A DNA stretch of 10,267 nucleotides, taken from an uncultured Eubacteriales bacterium. GTDB taxonomy: Bacteria; Bacillota; Clostridia; Oscillospirales; Oscillospiraceae. The DNA lies in NCBI GenBank assembly GCA_900544295.1, contig UQUO01000063.1, forward strand, positions 1 through 10,267, written 5' to 3'. The position numbers and the translations under genes were made by a program. The notes under the pieces were generated by a model. That model was given only the letters and a program-made list of their open reading frames with translations. It searched no databases and had not been told where the DNA came from. This document shows positions 1 through 7,274 of this stretch, one piece after another (positions within the stretch are counted from its first letter, which is position 1; every line of letters starts with the position of its first letter).

Positions 1-12
1 GCAGGAGGGGGT

Positions 13-92
13 CAAAGGGGGAACCCTCGCCGGGGGTTCCCCCTTTGCGGGCGGCCCCCGCCGCCCGCAGCCCCTGCGCCGCCGCGGGGCTG
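13..92. repeat. Three consecutive perfect stem-loops
   Basis: Three dyads are arranged almost end to end. The first pairs CAAAGGGGGAACCC (13-26) with its exact complement (34-47) around a 7-nt loop, giving a 14-bp stem. The second pairs GCGGGCGG (47-54) with CCGCCCGC (61-68), an 8-bp stem with a 6-nt loop. The third pairs CAGCCCC (68-74) with GGGGCTG (86-92), a 7-bp stem with an 11-nt loop. No T-run follows any of them on either strand, so canonical terminator function is doubtful. A structured RNA, a transcript-end stabiliser or an extragenic repeat are alternatives. The pairing is seen directly; the function is unknown. Confidence 0.6.
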
Positions 93-109
93 GAGGTGAA
101 CTAAGGAAA

Positions 110-135
110 GGGTCGTCGAGGACGCCGACCCCTAC
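110..135. repeat. REP-like stem-loop repeat, copy 1
   Basis: This 26-bp element has stem GGGTCG (110-115) pairing with CGACCC (126-131), a 10-nt loop TCGAGGACGC, and a trailing CTAC. It matches copy 2 at 240-265 at 23 of 26 positions. Two of the three differences form a compensatory pair in the stem. The organisation resembles short palindromic extragenic repeats found scattered in GC-rich Clostridia, but I could not search the rest of the genome. Confidence 0.6.
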
Positions 136-239
136 GGCGGGTGGGAAACGGGCCGTGCGCCGCATAATATGCCGCGAGATCATCCTGCGCCCGGTCGGGG
201 CTGGCGGAACTCGGTAAGGCCGGCGGTGGCCATGACAGC

Positions 240-265
240 GGGACGTCGGGGACGCCGTCCCCTAC
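240..265. repeat. REP-like stem-loop repeat, copy 2
   Basis: This is the second copy of the element at 110-135, in direct orientation 130 bp away. Its stem is GGGACG (240-245) with CGTCCC (256-261), its loop is TCGGGGACGC, and it ends in the same CTAC. Relative to copy 1, a T-A pair in the stem has become A-T and one loop base differs (A to G). Confidence 0.6.
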
Positions 266-362
266 AGGGCGGCTGCGGCGACGTGGGGCCGGCGGTCTAC
301 CGGCGTCCGGGCGGGGGTGGAACCCCGTGCCGTCAGGGGGCGTTTGGCGTGCGCGCGGCGTC

Positions 363-2303
363 TTACAGGATGCGGCGGAACTGCTTGTCCAGCTCGCGGC
401 GGGTCAGGGGCCAGGAGACGGGGCGGCCGTGGGGGCAGTAGCGGACGCGGCCGGAGCAGACGGCCTCCGCCAGGCGCTGGAGCTCCTCGCGCGCGCTGCT
501 GCGGCCCGCCTTTATCGCCGCCTTGCAGGCCACGGTCTTCAGCAGCTCGTCCCGCGCCGCGGCCTTGTCCGGGCGGCGGCTCGAAAGCAGCGAGGACGCA
601 AGCTCGTCCAGAGCCGCCAGCGCCTCGGGCGCGTCCAGGCCCTCCGGCACGGCGCGCAGCATGAAGGTCCCCTCGCCGAAGGGCTCCAGGCCGAAGCCCA
701 GCTCGTTTATGAGCTCCAGCTCCTCCTCCAGCGCCCCTGCGGCGGCGCGGTCCGGGCGGTAGGGCGCGGGCTCCAGCAGCACCTGGCTCATCACCTCCGC
801 CTCGCGCAGGCGCAGCCGGTCGTATATCATCCGCTCGTGCGCGGCGTGCTTGTCTATGATTATCAGCGCGTCCCCCTGCTGCACCAGGACGTAGAGCTCC
901 AGCGCCTCGCCTATGACGCGCGGCGGCTCCGGCTCCGCCCCGAAAATCGGCTCCGCCGGGACGGGCAGGCTTGTCTGGGCCTGCTCTGAGGGCTCCGCGG
1001 CCGCCCGGGCGGCGGGCGGCTCGGAGGAGCCGCGAGCCTGCGGGGCGGGGCTGACGGGGGCGGGTTCGGAAAAGCTCCCGGGGTCGGGGCGCGCGGAGGG
1101 CTCCCCCGGCGCGGGCTCGGCGCGGAAGGTCAGGATGGGCGGCTCGGGCGGCTTTATGCGCCGGTAGTCCACGCCCCTGTCGCCGACGGGACGCTCCACG
1201 CTCGGCTCGGGCCGGGCGGGCATGGGGCTTACCTCGCCCCGGGGGGCCGGGCGCTCCGGCGTCCGGACGGGCTCCGGCTCCTCCCAGGCCTGGGCCGCGG
1301 GAGGCTGCGGGGCCTCCAGCGCGCCGCGCACGGCGTAGTACACGGCGTCATAGGCCCGCCGCTCGTCCGAGAAGCGCACCTCGGTCTTGGCGGGGTGGAC
1401 GTTCACGTCCACCGCCGCGGGGGCGAGCTCTATATACAGCACGCAGGCCGGGAAGCGGCCCGTGAGCATGGTGCCGCGGTAGGCCTGCTCCAGCGCCGCC
1501 TGCAGCAGCTGGGAGCGTATGGGCCGGCCGTTGCAGAAGAAATACTGCGCCGAGCGGTTTCCCCGCGCGAGCGCGGGCTCCGACACGAAGCCGCGCACCC
1601 GGAAAGGCCCGTCCTCCAGCTCCACCTCCAGCATCGCGGCGGCGAGCTCCCGGCCCAGCAGGGCGTAGACCGCGCTGTCGCGCCGCCCGTCGCCGGGGGT
1701 GAAGAACTCCTCGCGCCCGTCCCTAATGCAGCGGAAGCTGACGTCTGGACGGCCCAGGGCGCAGCGCAGGGCCGCCTGCACGCAGGCCGCGCCCTCGGCC
1801 CTGTCCGTCTTCATGAACTTCAGCCGCGCGGGCGTGTTGTAGAAGAGGCCCCGGACTATCATCGTCGTGCCCTCCGGGCAGCCCGTCTCGTACATGTCCG
1901 AAATTTCGCCCGCGTCCAGCTTCATGCGCACGCCGAGCCCCGCGCCGCGCTCGCAGCTTGAGAGCTCTATGTGCGAGACGCTGCTGATGGCCGCCAGCGC
2001 CTCGCCGCGGAAACCCAGCGTGCCTATGGCCTCCAGCCCGCGCGCGTCCGAGAGCTTGCTCGTCGCGTGGCGCAGGAAGGCGATGCCCGCGTCTTCCGGC
2101 GACATGCCGCAGCCGTCGTCCGTCACGCGGATGTATTCACGCCCGCCGCCGCGCAGCTCCAGCGTCACGTTCCGCGCGCCCGCGTCCACGGCGTTCTCCA
2201 AAAGCTCCTTCACCACCGAGGCGGGCCGCTCCACGACCTCGCCAGCGGCGATGAGGTCCGCCACGAAGGGGGAGAGTATGTTTATCTTCGGCAAGCCCGG
2301 CAC
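363..2303 (-). CDS. mutL: DNA mismatch repair protein MutL (endonuclease type)
   Basis: MutL couples mismatch recognition by MutS to strand nicking and excision. The 646-residue product has an N-terminal GHKL ATPase: KELLENAVDAG at 32-42, with E33 matching the catalytic Glu and N37 the Mg-binding Asn; DDGCGM at 62-67; RHATSKL at 78-84; and GFRGEAL at 97-103. A Pro/Glu/Ala-rich linker spans about 331-460. The C-terminal nuclease domain carries DKHAAHE (484-490), CKAAIK (593-598) and CPHGRP (623-628), as in MutL proteins of bacteria lacking MutH. QVLLEP (507-512) resembles the known beta-clamp motif of Bacillus MutL. The last acidic residue of the DQHA(X)2E(X)4E signature is Asp495 rather than Glu. 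The start is GTG: no in-frame ATG lies between the upstream stop and this codon, and the start of the product (PKINILSPFVADLIAAGEVV) aligns with the family N-terminus. It is transcribed divergently from miaB-mutS. Confidence 0.97.
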   Translation of the reverse strand: MPGLPKINILSPFVADLIAAGEVVERPASVVKELLENAVDAGARNVTLELRGGGREYIRVTDDGCGMSPEDAGIAFLRHATSKLSDARGLEAIGTLGFRGEALAAISSVSHIELSSCERGAGLGVRMKLDAGEISDMYETGCPEGTTMIVRGLFYNTPARLKFMKTDRAEGAACVQAALRCALGRPDVSFRCIRDGREEFFTPGDGRRDSAVYALLGRELAAAMLEVELEDGPFRVRGFVSEPALARGNRSAQYFFCNGRPIRSQLLQAALEQAYRGTMLTGRFPACVLYIELAPAAVDVNVHPAKTEVRFSDERRAYDAVYYAVRGALEAPQPPAAQAWEEPEPVRTPERPAPRGEVSPMPARPEPSVERPVGDRGVDYRRIKPPEPPILTFRAEPAPGEPSARPDPGSFSEPAPVSPAPQARGSSEPPAARAAAEPSEQAQTSLPVPAEPIFGAEPEPPRVIGEALELYVLVQQGDALIIIDKHAAHERMIYDRLRLREAEVMSQVLLEPAPYRPDRAAAGALEEELELINELGFGLEPFGEGTFMLRAVPEGLDAPEALAALDELASSLLSSRRPDKAAARDELLKTVACKAAIKAGRSSAREELQRLAEAVCSGRVRYCPHGRPVSWPLTRRELDKQFRRIL

Positions 2304-2306
2304 CTT

Positions 2307-2312
2307 CCTTCC
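2307..2312 (-). promoter_or_regulatory. mutL ribosome-binding site
   Basis: On the minus strand GGAAGG lies 3 nt upstream of the GTG start codon. Both the spacing and the GTG start suggest only moderate translation. It supports the GTG at 2303 as the start, because no in-frame alternative exists upstream. Confidence 0.5.
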
Positions 2313-2332
2313 GCAGGTTCCTTTTTGGCATC

Positions 2333-2361
2333 ATTATATAGTAAAGGCGTTGAACTTTCCA
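2333..2361 (-). promoter_or_regulatory. Promoter of mutL (sigma-A type)
   Basis: Read on the minus strand, a -35 box TGGAAA (2361-2356, 4 of 6 to consensus) is followed after exactly 17 bp by a perfect -10 box TATAAT (2338-2333). Predicted transcription starts near 2326, leaving a leader of about 22 nt that includes the Shine-Dalgarno. Its -35 box directly abuts that of the miaB promoter. Confidence 0.65.
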
Positions 2362-2378
2362 CTGTCAAATGATAAAAT
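2350..2378 (+). promoter_or_regulatory. Promoter of miaB-mutS operon (sigma-A type, extended -10)
   Basis: A -35 box TTGAAC (2350-2355) is separated by 17 bp from a -10 box TAAAAT (2373-2378), which is preceded by the TGn of an extended -10 (TGATAAAAT). The predicted start is near 2385, giving a leader of about 28 nt to the miaB ATG with GGAGG at 2404-2408. The TTG of a possible second -35 box at 2391 has no partner and was ignored. Confidence 0.7.
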
Positions 2379-2412
2379 ATATTCTTACTATTGAAACCGT
2401 CTCGGAGGAAAT

Positions 2413-3822
2413 ATGGCTTACAAGAGAGTTGAGGTCCCCGCCGCAGAGCTGGAGCGGCAGAGGGAGATATGCGCAAAAATACGCGAGGGCCTGGGCGGCG
2501 CGCGGCCCCTGGCCTTTGTGGACACCTACGGCTGCCAGCAGAACGAGGCCGACAGCGAGGCCCTGCGCGGCTATATAGAGCTCATGGGCTTCGGCTTCAC
2601 CGAGGACGAGAACGAGGCCGAGCTCATCGTCGTGAACACCTGCGCCGTGCGCGGGCACGCGGAGATGCGCGTCCTGGGCAACGTCGGCGCGCTCGTCCAC
2701 GCCAAGGCGCGCAACCCGCGGCTCATCGTCGCGGTCTGCGGCTGCATGGTCCAGCAGCCGCACATGGCCGAGAAGATAAAAAACTCCTTCCGCGTAGTGG
2801 ACCTCTGCTTCGGCCCGCACGAGCTCTGGCGCTTCCCCGAGCTCTACGAGCGCGCGGCGAGGCGGCGCGGCCGGGTCTTTGAGGTCTCGCCCTGCGAGGG
2901 CGTCGTCGCGGAGGGCCTGCCCGTGCACAGGCAGGGCAGCGTCAAGGCCTGGCTCTCCGTCATGTACGGCTGCAACAACTTCTGCACCTACTGCATCGTC
3001 CCCTACGTCCGGGGCCGGGAGCGCTCCCGGCGCTTTGACGACGTCGTGGCAGAGGCGCGCAGCCTCGTCGAGGCCGGGTATAAGGACATCACCCTCCTCG
3101 GCCAGAACGTCAACAGCTACGGCAAGGACCTCGACGAGGGCCGCGACTTCGCGGATCTCATACGAGAGATAAACGCCATCCCCGGCGACTTCCTCATCCG
3201 CTTCATGACCAGCCACCCGCGCGACGCGACGGAAAAGCTCTTCCGCACGATGGCCGAGTGCGAAAAGTGCGCAAAGCACATCCACCTGCCCGTCCAGTCC
3301 GGCAGCAGCCGGGTGCTCCGAGCCATGAACCGCCACTACGACAGGGAGAAATACCTCGCGCTCGTGGACAAGGCGCGCTCTTACATGCCCGAGCTCGTCC
3401 TGACGACGGACATCATCGTCGGCTTCCCCGGCGAGACGGCGGAGGACTTTGCCGAGACGCTCTCGCTGGTGGAGCGCGTGCGCTACGACGCGATGTTCAC
3501 CTTCATCTTCTCCCCGCGCGAGGGCACGCCCGCGGCGGCGATGCCCGACCCCGTGCCGCGCGAGGAAAAGCAGCGCTGGTTCGACACGCTCGTCGAGACC
3601 GCGAACCGCATCTCCGCAGAGAAGCACGCGGAGTACGCGGGCCGCAGGCTCCGCGTCCTCGTGGACGGCGAGACGGGCCGGGGCGAATATAACCTCTCCG
3701 CCCGCACGAACGGCGGCAGGCTCGTCCACCTGAAGGGGGAGCCGGAGCTCGTCGGCCGTTTCATCGAGGCCGAGATAACGGACTGGAACACCTGGGCGCT
3801 CTACGGCGTCCCGGCGCTCTGA
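2413..3822 (+). CDS. miaB: tRNA-2-methylthio-N6-dimethylallyladenosine synthase MiaB
   Basis: MiaB is a radical-SAM methylthiotransferase that converts i6A37 to ms2i6A37 in tRNAs reading UNN codons, which improves decoding fidelity. The 469-residue product shows all three expected parts. The N-terminal UPF0004 domain carries the auxiliary cluster cysteines C41 (TYGCQQNEADSE), C77 (NTCAVR) and C111 (CGCMVQQ). The radical-SAM core has CNNFCTYC (C187, C191, C194) and the family signature GQNVNSYG at 230-237. A C-terminal TRAM domain covers roughly 404-466. The motif PYVRGRERSR after the cluster and the NSYG signature favour MiaB over the related RimO and MtaB. The start ATG has GGAGG 4 nt upstream. 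mutS follows after 13 nt, a common neighbourhood for this gene in Firmicutes. The substrate i6A is made by MiaA, whose gene is not in this window. Confidence 0.97.
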   Translation: MAYKRVEVPAAELERQREICAKIREGLGGARPLAFVDTYGCQQNEADSEALRGYIELMGFGFTEDENEAELIVVNTCAVRGHAEMRVLGNVGALVHAKARNPRLIVAVCGCMVQQPHMAEKIKNSFRVVDLCFGPHELWRFPELYERAARRRGRVFEVSPCEGVVAEGLPVHRQGSVKAWLSVMYGCNNFCTYCIVPYVRGRERSRRFDDVVAEARSLVEAGYKDITLLGQNVNSYGKDLDEGRDFADLIREINAIPGDFLIRFMTSHPRDATEKLFRTMAECEKCAKHIHLPVQSGSSRVLRAMNRHYDREKYLALVDKARSYMPELVLTTDIIVGFPGETAEDFAETLSLVERVRYDAMFTFIFSPREGTPAAAMPDPVPREEKQRWFDTLVETANRISAEKHAEYAGRRLRVLVDGETGRGEYNLSARTNGGRLVHLKGEPELVGRFIEAEITDWNTWALYGVPAL

Positions 3823-3835
3823 GAGGGGGCGCGGC

Positions 3836-6451
3836 ATGGCCGGGAAGGAAAAAGAAAAGACCCCGATGCGCCGGCAGTATGAGGAGATAAAGAGCCGCTA
3901 CCCCGACTGCATGCTCCTCTTCCGCCTGGGCGACTTCTACGAGATGTTCGACGAGGACGCGCAGACCGCCTCCGACGAGCTGGAGCTCACCCTCACCACC
4001 CGGGACAGGAACAAGCCCCCCGAGGAACAGGTGCCCATGTGCGGCGTGCCTTACCACGCCGCCAACAGCTATATAAAAAGGCTCATCGACCGGGGCCACA
4101 AGGTTGCCGTCTGCGACCAGCTGGAGGACCCCGCGCTCACGAAGGGCCTCGTGAAGCGGGACGTCATCCGCGTCATCACCCCCGGCACGCTGACGGACGA
4201 GGGCATGCTCGACTTCGAGCGGCCCAACTACATCTGCGCCCTCTGGCTGGAGGGCGGGCGCGGGGGCGCGGCCTTCTGCGAGGTCTCGACGGGCGAATTC
4301 TGCGCCGCGGACTTCCCCGAGGCCGCCGAGGAGCACATCATAAACGAGCTGGGCAGCTTTGCGCCCAACGAGGCCATACTCTCCGCCGGCGCGCAGGAGA
4401 GCCGGCGGGTGACGGACTTCCTCGCCTCCAAGCTCTCCTGCATGAGCCAGCGCGAGGACGGGCTTTTCGAGCCCGGCGCGGCCGAGGCGCTGCTGCTGCG
4501 CCGCTTCGGCTGCGCCGACGTGCGGGAGCTCGGCCTCGACGGCTGCGAGGGCGCCGTGCGCGCCGCGGGCGCGCTGCTCGCCTACATCTCCGATGCCCAG
4601 CGCTGCGACATGAAGCACATCAGCCGCCTCGACGTCATCGAGGGCAGCAGCTGCATGGAGCTCGACTACGTCACCCGCCGGAGCCTTGAGCTCACCGAGA
4701 CCATGCGCTACGGCGACAAGAACGGCAGCCTGCTGGGCATGCTGGACTTCACCAAGACCCCCATGGGCGGGCGGATGCTCCGCTCCTGGGTGGAGCGGCC
4801 CCTGCTCTCCCTGCCCGAGATCGTCCGCCGCCACGCCGCCGTGCAGGAGCTCTTCTCCGACAACCTCCGCCGCGCGGAGCTCATCCGCGCCATGAGCGGC
4901 ATGGGCGACATGCAGCGCATCCTCGCCCGCGTCTCGAACTCCACCGCCGGGGCCAGGGACCTCAACGTACTCATGCGCGCCTGCGAGCGCGTGCCGGATA
5001 TCCTCGGGCTGCTCGACGGCTTCAGCTCCGCCCTGCTGCGCCGCGCCGCCGGCATGGACAGCCTCGCGGACGTGTGCAGCGACATAAAAAACGCCCTGCT
5101 CGACAAGCCCAACATCTCCCTCACCGAGGGCAACCTCCTGCGCGAGGGCTACGCGCCGAAGGTGGACCACCTGCGCGAGATACGCGACAGGGGCTCCGAA
5201 TACCTCGCCAAGCTGGAGGCCGCCGAGCGTGAGCGCACGGGCATAAAGCGCCTCAAAATAGGCTACAACCGCGTCTTCGGCTACTACTTCGACGTGCCGC
5301 GCGCCGCCGCGGCCTCCCTGCCCGAGGACTTCATCCGCAAGCAGACCCTCGTCTCCAGCGAGCGCTTCGTCACCACCCAGCTCAAGGAGCTCGAAACCGA
5401 GATAACCACCGCCAGCGAGCAGATATGCCGCCTCGAATACGCCTACTTCTGCGACCTGCGCCAGTCCGTGGGCGAGAGGGCGGCCCGCATCCAGGACACG
5501 GCCGAGAAGCTCGCCCTCGTGGACACGCTCTGCTCCCTCGCGGAGGCTGCCGTGCGCCGCAATTACTGCCGCCCCGAGATGGACCTCTCCGGGGCCATCG
5601 ACATCCGCGACGGGCGGCACCCCGTCGTCGAGCAGACGCAGAAGGACACCCTCTTCGTCCCGAACGACGCCAGGCTCGACCGCGCGGACGAGCGCGTCCT
5701 CATCATCACCGGCCCCAACATGGCCGGCAAGAGCACCTACATGCGCCAGACCGCCCTCATCGTGCTCATGGCGCAGATGGGCTCCTTCGTCCCGGCGCGC
5801 AGCGCGACGATAGGCATCGTGGACAGGGTCTTCACCCGCATCGGCGCCTCGGACGACCTCTCGGCCGGGCAGAGCACCTTCATGGTCGAGATGAGCGAGG
5901 TCGCCGGCATCCTGCGCCACGCCACGAGCCGCAGCCTCATCCTCCTGGACGAGATAGGCCGCGGCACCTCCACCTACGACGGCATGGCCATAGCCCGCGC
6001 CGTCCTCGAATACTGCGCGGACAAGCGCCGCCTGGGCGCCAAGACCCTCTTCTCCACCCACTACCACGAGCTGACCGACCTGGAGGGCAGCGTCCCCGGC
6101 GTGCGCAACTACTACATCACCGCGCGCAAGCAGGGCGGCAGCCTCATCTTCCTGCGCAAGGTCGTGCGCGGCGCGGCGGACGACAGCTACGGCATCGAGG
6201 TCGCCAAGCTCGCCGGCGTGCCGGACAGCGTCATCGAGCGGGCGAAAAAATGCCTCGCCCAGCTGCTGGCGGGGGGCGCGAGCCTCGCCGCCCCGGCCCC
6301 GGCCCCGGCCCGGGAGGAGGCCCAGCTCAGCCTGGGCGACGCCGCCGGGCAGGAGGCGCTCGACCGCCTGCGCGCCGCAAGCCTCGACACCATGTCACCC
6401 ATCGAGGCTATGAACCTTTTGTATGAGCTCAAGAGAAAGCTGGAGGGCTGA
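3836..6451 (+). CDS. mutS: DNA mismatch repair protein MutS
   Basis: MutS is the mismatch-recognition ATPase that slides on DNA and recruits MutL. The 871-residue length is typical of MutS1. Domain I near the N-terminus contains GDFYEMF (32-38), whose Phe34-x-Glu36 wedges at the mismatch. The connector and lever/clamp regions fill roughly 130-570. The ATPase has Walker A GPNMAGKST (626-634), a signature stretch around DDLSAGQSTF (673-682), Walker B LILLDE (701-706) followed by IGRGTSTYDG (707-716), and STH at 740-742. An Ala/Pro linker near 818-826 leads to QLSLG (830-834), which resembles the beta-clamp-binding motif of bacterial MutS. The tail MSPIEAMNLLYELK is the usual C-terminal element. 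ATG is preceded by a purine-rich GAGGGGG (3823-3829), 13 nt after the miaB stop. Its stop shares one base with the next start. Confidence 0.98.
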   Translation: MAGKEKEKTPMRRQYEEIKSRYPDCMLLFRLGDFYEMFDEDAQTASDELELTLTTRDRNKPPEEQVPMCGVPYHAANSYIKRLIDRGHKVAVCDQLEDPALTKGLVKRDVIRVITPGTLTDEGMLDFERPNYICALWLEGGRGGAAFCEVSTGEFCAADFPEAAEEHIINELGSFAPNEAILSAGAQESRRVTDFLASKLSCMSQREDGLFEPGAAEALLLRRFGCADVRELGLDGCEGAVRAAGALLAYISDAQRCDMKHISRLDVIEGSSCMELDYVTRRSLELTETMRYGDKNGSLLGMLDFTKTPMGGRMLRSWVERPLLSLPEIVRRHAAVQELFSDNLRRAELIRAMSGMGDMQRILARVSNSTAGARDLNVLMRACERVPDILGLLDGFSSALLRRAAGMDSLADVCSDIKNALLDKPNISLTEGNLLREGYAPKVDHLREIRDRGSEYLAKLEAAERERTGIKRLKIGYNRVFGYYFDVPRAAAASLPEDFIRKQTLVSSERFVTTQLKELETEITTASEQICRLEYAYFCDLRQSVGERAARIQDTAEKLALVDTLCSLAEAAVRRNYCRPEMDLSGAIDIRDGRHPVVEQTQKDTLFVPNDARLDRADERVLIITGPNMAGKSTYMRQTALIVLMAQMGSFVPARSATIGIVDRVFTRIGASDDLSAGQSTFMVEMSEVAGILRHATSRSLILLDEIGRGTSTYDGMAIARAVLEYCADKRRLGAKTLFSTHYHELTDLEGSVPGVRNYYITARKQGGSLIFLRKVVRGAADDSYGIEVAKLAGVPDSVIERAKKCLAQLLAGGASLAAPAPAPAREEAQLSLGDAAGQEALDRLRAASLDTMSPIEAMNLLYELKRKLEG

Positions 6452-7182
6452 TGGAAAACCGACCCCTGAACACACCTGGATTCACCGACCGCATGACCCG
6501 CGGCGAGCTCATCGCCGCCGCCATATACCTGCCTGTCCACGTCGTGGGCATACCTTTCGGCATAAGCTGGCTGGCCGGGGCCCTGCCCTGGCTGTACACG
6601 CTGTCCAATACCCAGCTGAACGTCATCTGCTACGGCCTGGGCCTGGCCTTCGTGCTCATCGGGCTGCGCGGCTGGCTGCGCCGGAGCTTTGACGCCGCGC
6701 TCGACGCCAAGGGCCGCTTCCTGCTCGGCATCGTCGGCGGCTACGCCGTCAACATCGCGCTCAGCTTTGTCATCGGCGCGCTCATCCTGCTGCTGGGCAT
6801 CGAGCTCGGCTCCTCGCCCAACAACGAGGCCGTCATGGCCGAGTCCGCCACGCAGATGGGGCGCATCGCCGTCGTCACCGTCGTCATGGCCCCCATGGTG
6901 GAGGAGCCGCTCTTCCGCGGGCTGCTCTTCGGCTGCATACGCCCGCGCAGCCGCGTGCTGGCCTACGCCGTCTCCGCCCTCGCCTTCGCGCTCTATCACG
7001 TCTGGCAGTACATCTATGTCAGCGGCGACTTCTCCCTGCTCGTCTACTGCCTGAGCTACCTGCCCGCCTCCTTCGCCCTCGCCTGGGCCTATGAGCGCGG
7101 CGGAGGCATCTGGTCCTCCATAGCCCTGCACGCCGTCATGAACGCCCTGAGCGTCTATGTCCTCAGCGGCGCGGGCTATTGA
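6451..7182 (+). CDS. CPBP (Abi/CAAX-like) family intramembrane metalloprotease
   Basis: This 243-residue membrane protein has the three CPBP motifs: E151-E152-x-x-x-R156 (EEPLFR), F179-x-x-x-H183 (FALYH) and H227-x-x-x-N231 (HAVMN). These residues form the metal/active site of the glutamic-type CPBP proteases, a family that includes eukaryotic Rce1 and bacterial bacteriocin-immunity relatives. Hydrophobic segments lie at about 20-48, 57-72, 92-117, 138-150, 167-190, 195-212 and 220-238, consistent with a polytopic membrane protein. The ATG overlaps the mutS stop by one base (TGATG) and has GGAGG at 6442-6446, so translation is probably coupled to mutS. The substrate is unknown and no mismatch-repair link follows from the sequence. 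A downstream promoter for fbp suggests this gene ends the miaB-mutS operon. Confidence 0.9.
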   Translation: MENRPLNTPGFTDRMTRGELIAAAIYLPVHVVGIPFGISWLAGALPWLYTLSNTQLNVICYGLGLAFVLIGLRGWLRRSFDAALDAKGRFLLGIVGGYAVNIALSFVIGALILLLGIELGSSPNNEAVMAESATQMGRIAVVTVVMAPMVEEPLFRGLLFGCIRPRSRVLAYAVSALAFALYHVWQYIYVSGDFSLLVYCLSYLPASFALAWAYERGGGIWSSIALHAVMNALSVYVLSGAGY

Positions 7183-7217
7183 GGAAAAAGAATTTCTTTT
7201 TATTTACACAAAGTTTG

Positions 7218-7246
7218 TTGTATCTTCCCCCGGCCGGTGCTAACAT
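7218..7246 (+). promoter_or_regulatory. Possible promoter of fbp
   Basis: TTGTAT (7218-7223) and TAACAT (7241-7246) are spaced 17 bp, and the -10 is preceded by TG plus one base (TGCTAACAT), an extended -10. The boxes match consensus only moderately. It lies in the 92-bp gap between the protease and fbp genes, and would start transcription close to 7253, just before the Shine-Dalgarno. Confidence 0.35.
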
Positions 7247-7259
7247 GGACTTATATGTT

Positions 7260-7267
7260 AAGGAGGT
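7260..7267 (+). promoter_or_regulatory. Shine-Dalgarno of fbp that fixes its start
   Basis: AAGGAGGT is a full match to the Firmicute 16S 3' end, 7 nt upstream of the ATG at 7275. The frame stays open upstream to a TTG at 7179, but that start would overlap the previous gene and lacks this site, so the ATG at 7275 is preferred. Confidence 0.9.
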
Positions 7268-7274
7268 AATCGCA

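Larger units (their letters stand above)
1..362. other. Gene-less GC-rich intergenic region downstream of mutL
   Basis: I see no supportable gene here. The short open frames have no usable ribosome-binding context, are arginine/glycine-rich, and look like by-products of high GC. The region holds three consecutive stem-loops (13-92) and two copies of a 26-bp stem-loop repeat (110-135, 240-265). The stretch 266-362 has only small GC-rich dyads. mutL ends at 363 on the minus strand, so this is its 3' flank. No hairpin followed by a T-run in the minus-strand orientation is visible, so mutL has no clear canonical terminator here. Confidence 0.6.

Noticed and set aside
279..312. Possible third copy of the REP-like element
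   Set aside because: Only loosely similar to the two good copies: the loop is not conserved and the stem does not pair in the same way.
327..2372. Plus-strand open frames opposite mutL
   Set aside because: Same cause: low-complexity Arg/Ala-rich translations overlapping a complete, motif-rich mutL, with no ribosome-binding sites.
6291..6314. CCCCGG tandem repeat in mutS
   Set aside because: It encodes the Ala/Pro linker near the MutS C-terminus and keeps the frame; ordinary low-complexity coding in a GC-rich genome.
7185..7201. Hairpin AAAAAGA/TCTTTTT just after the protease gene as a terminator
   Set aside because: The stem is only 7 bp, almost entirely A-T, with a 3-nt loop; it is too weak to call, although the downstream T-rich stretch leaves it possible.
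7179..7274. N-terminal extension of fbp from a TTG at 7179
   Set aside because: It would overlap the previous gene's stop, has no Shine-Dalgarno, and the ATG at 7275 has an ideal one at proper distance.
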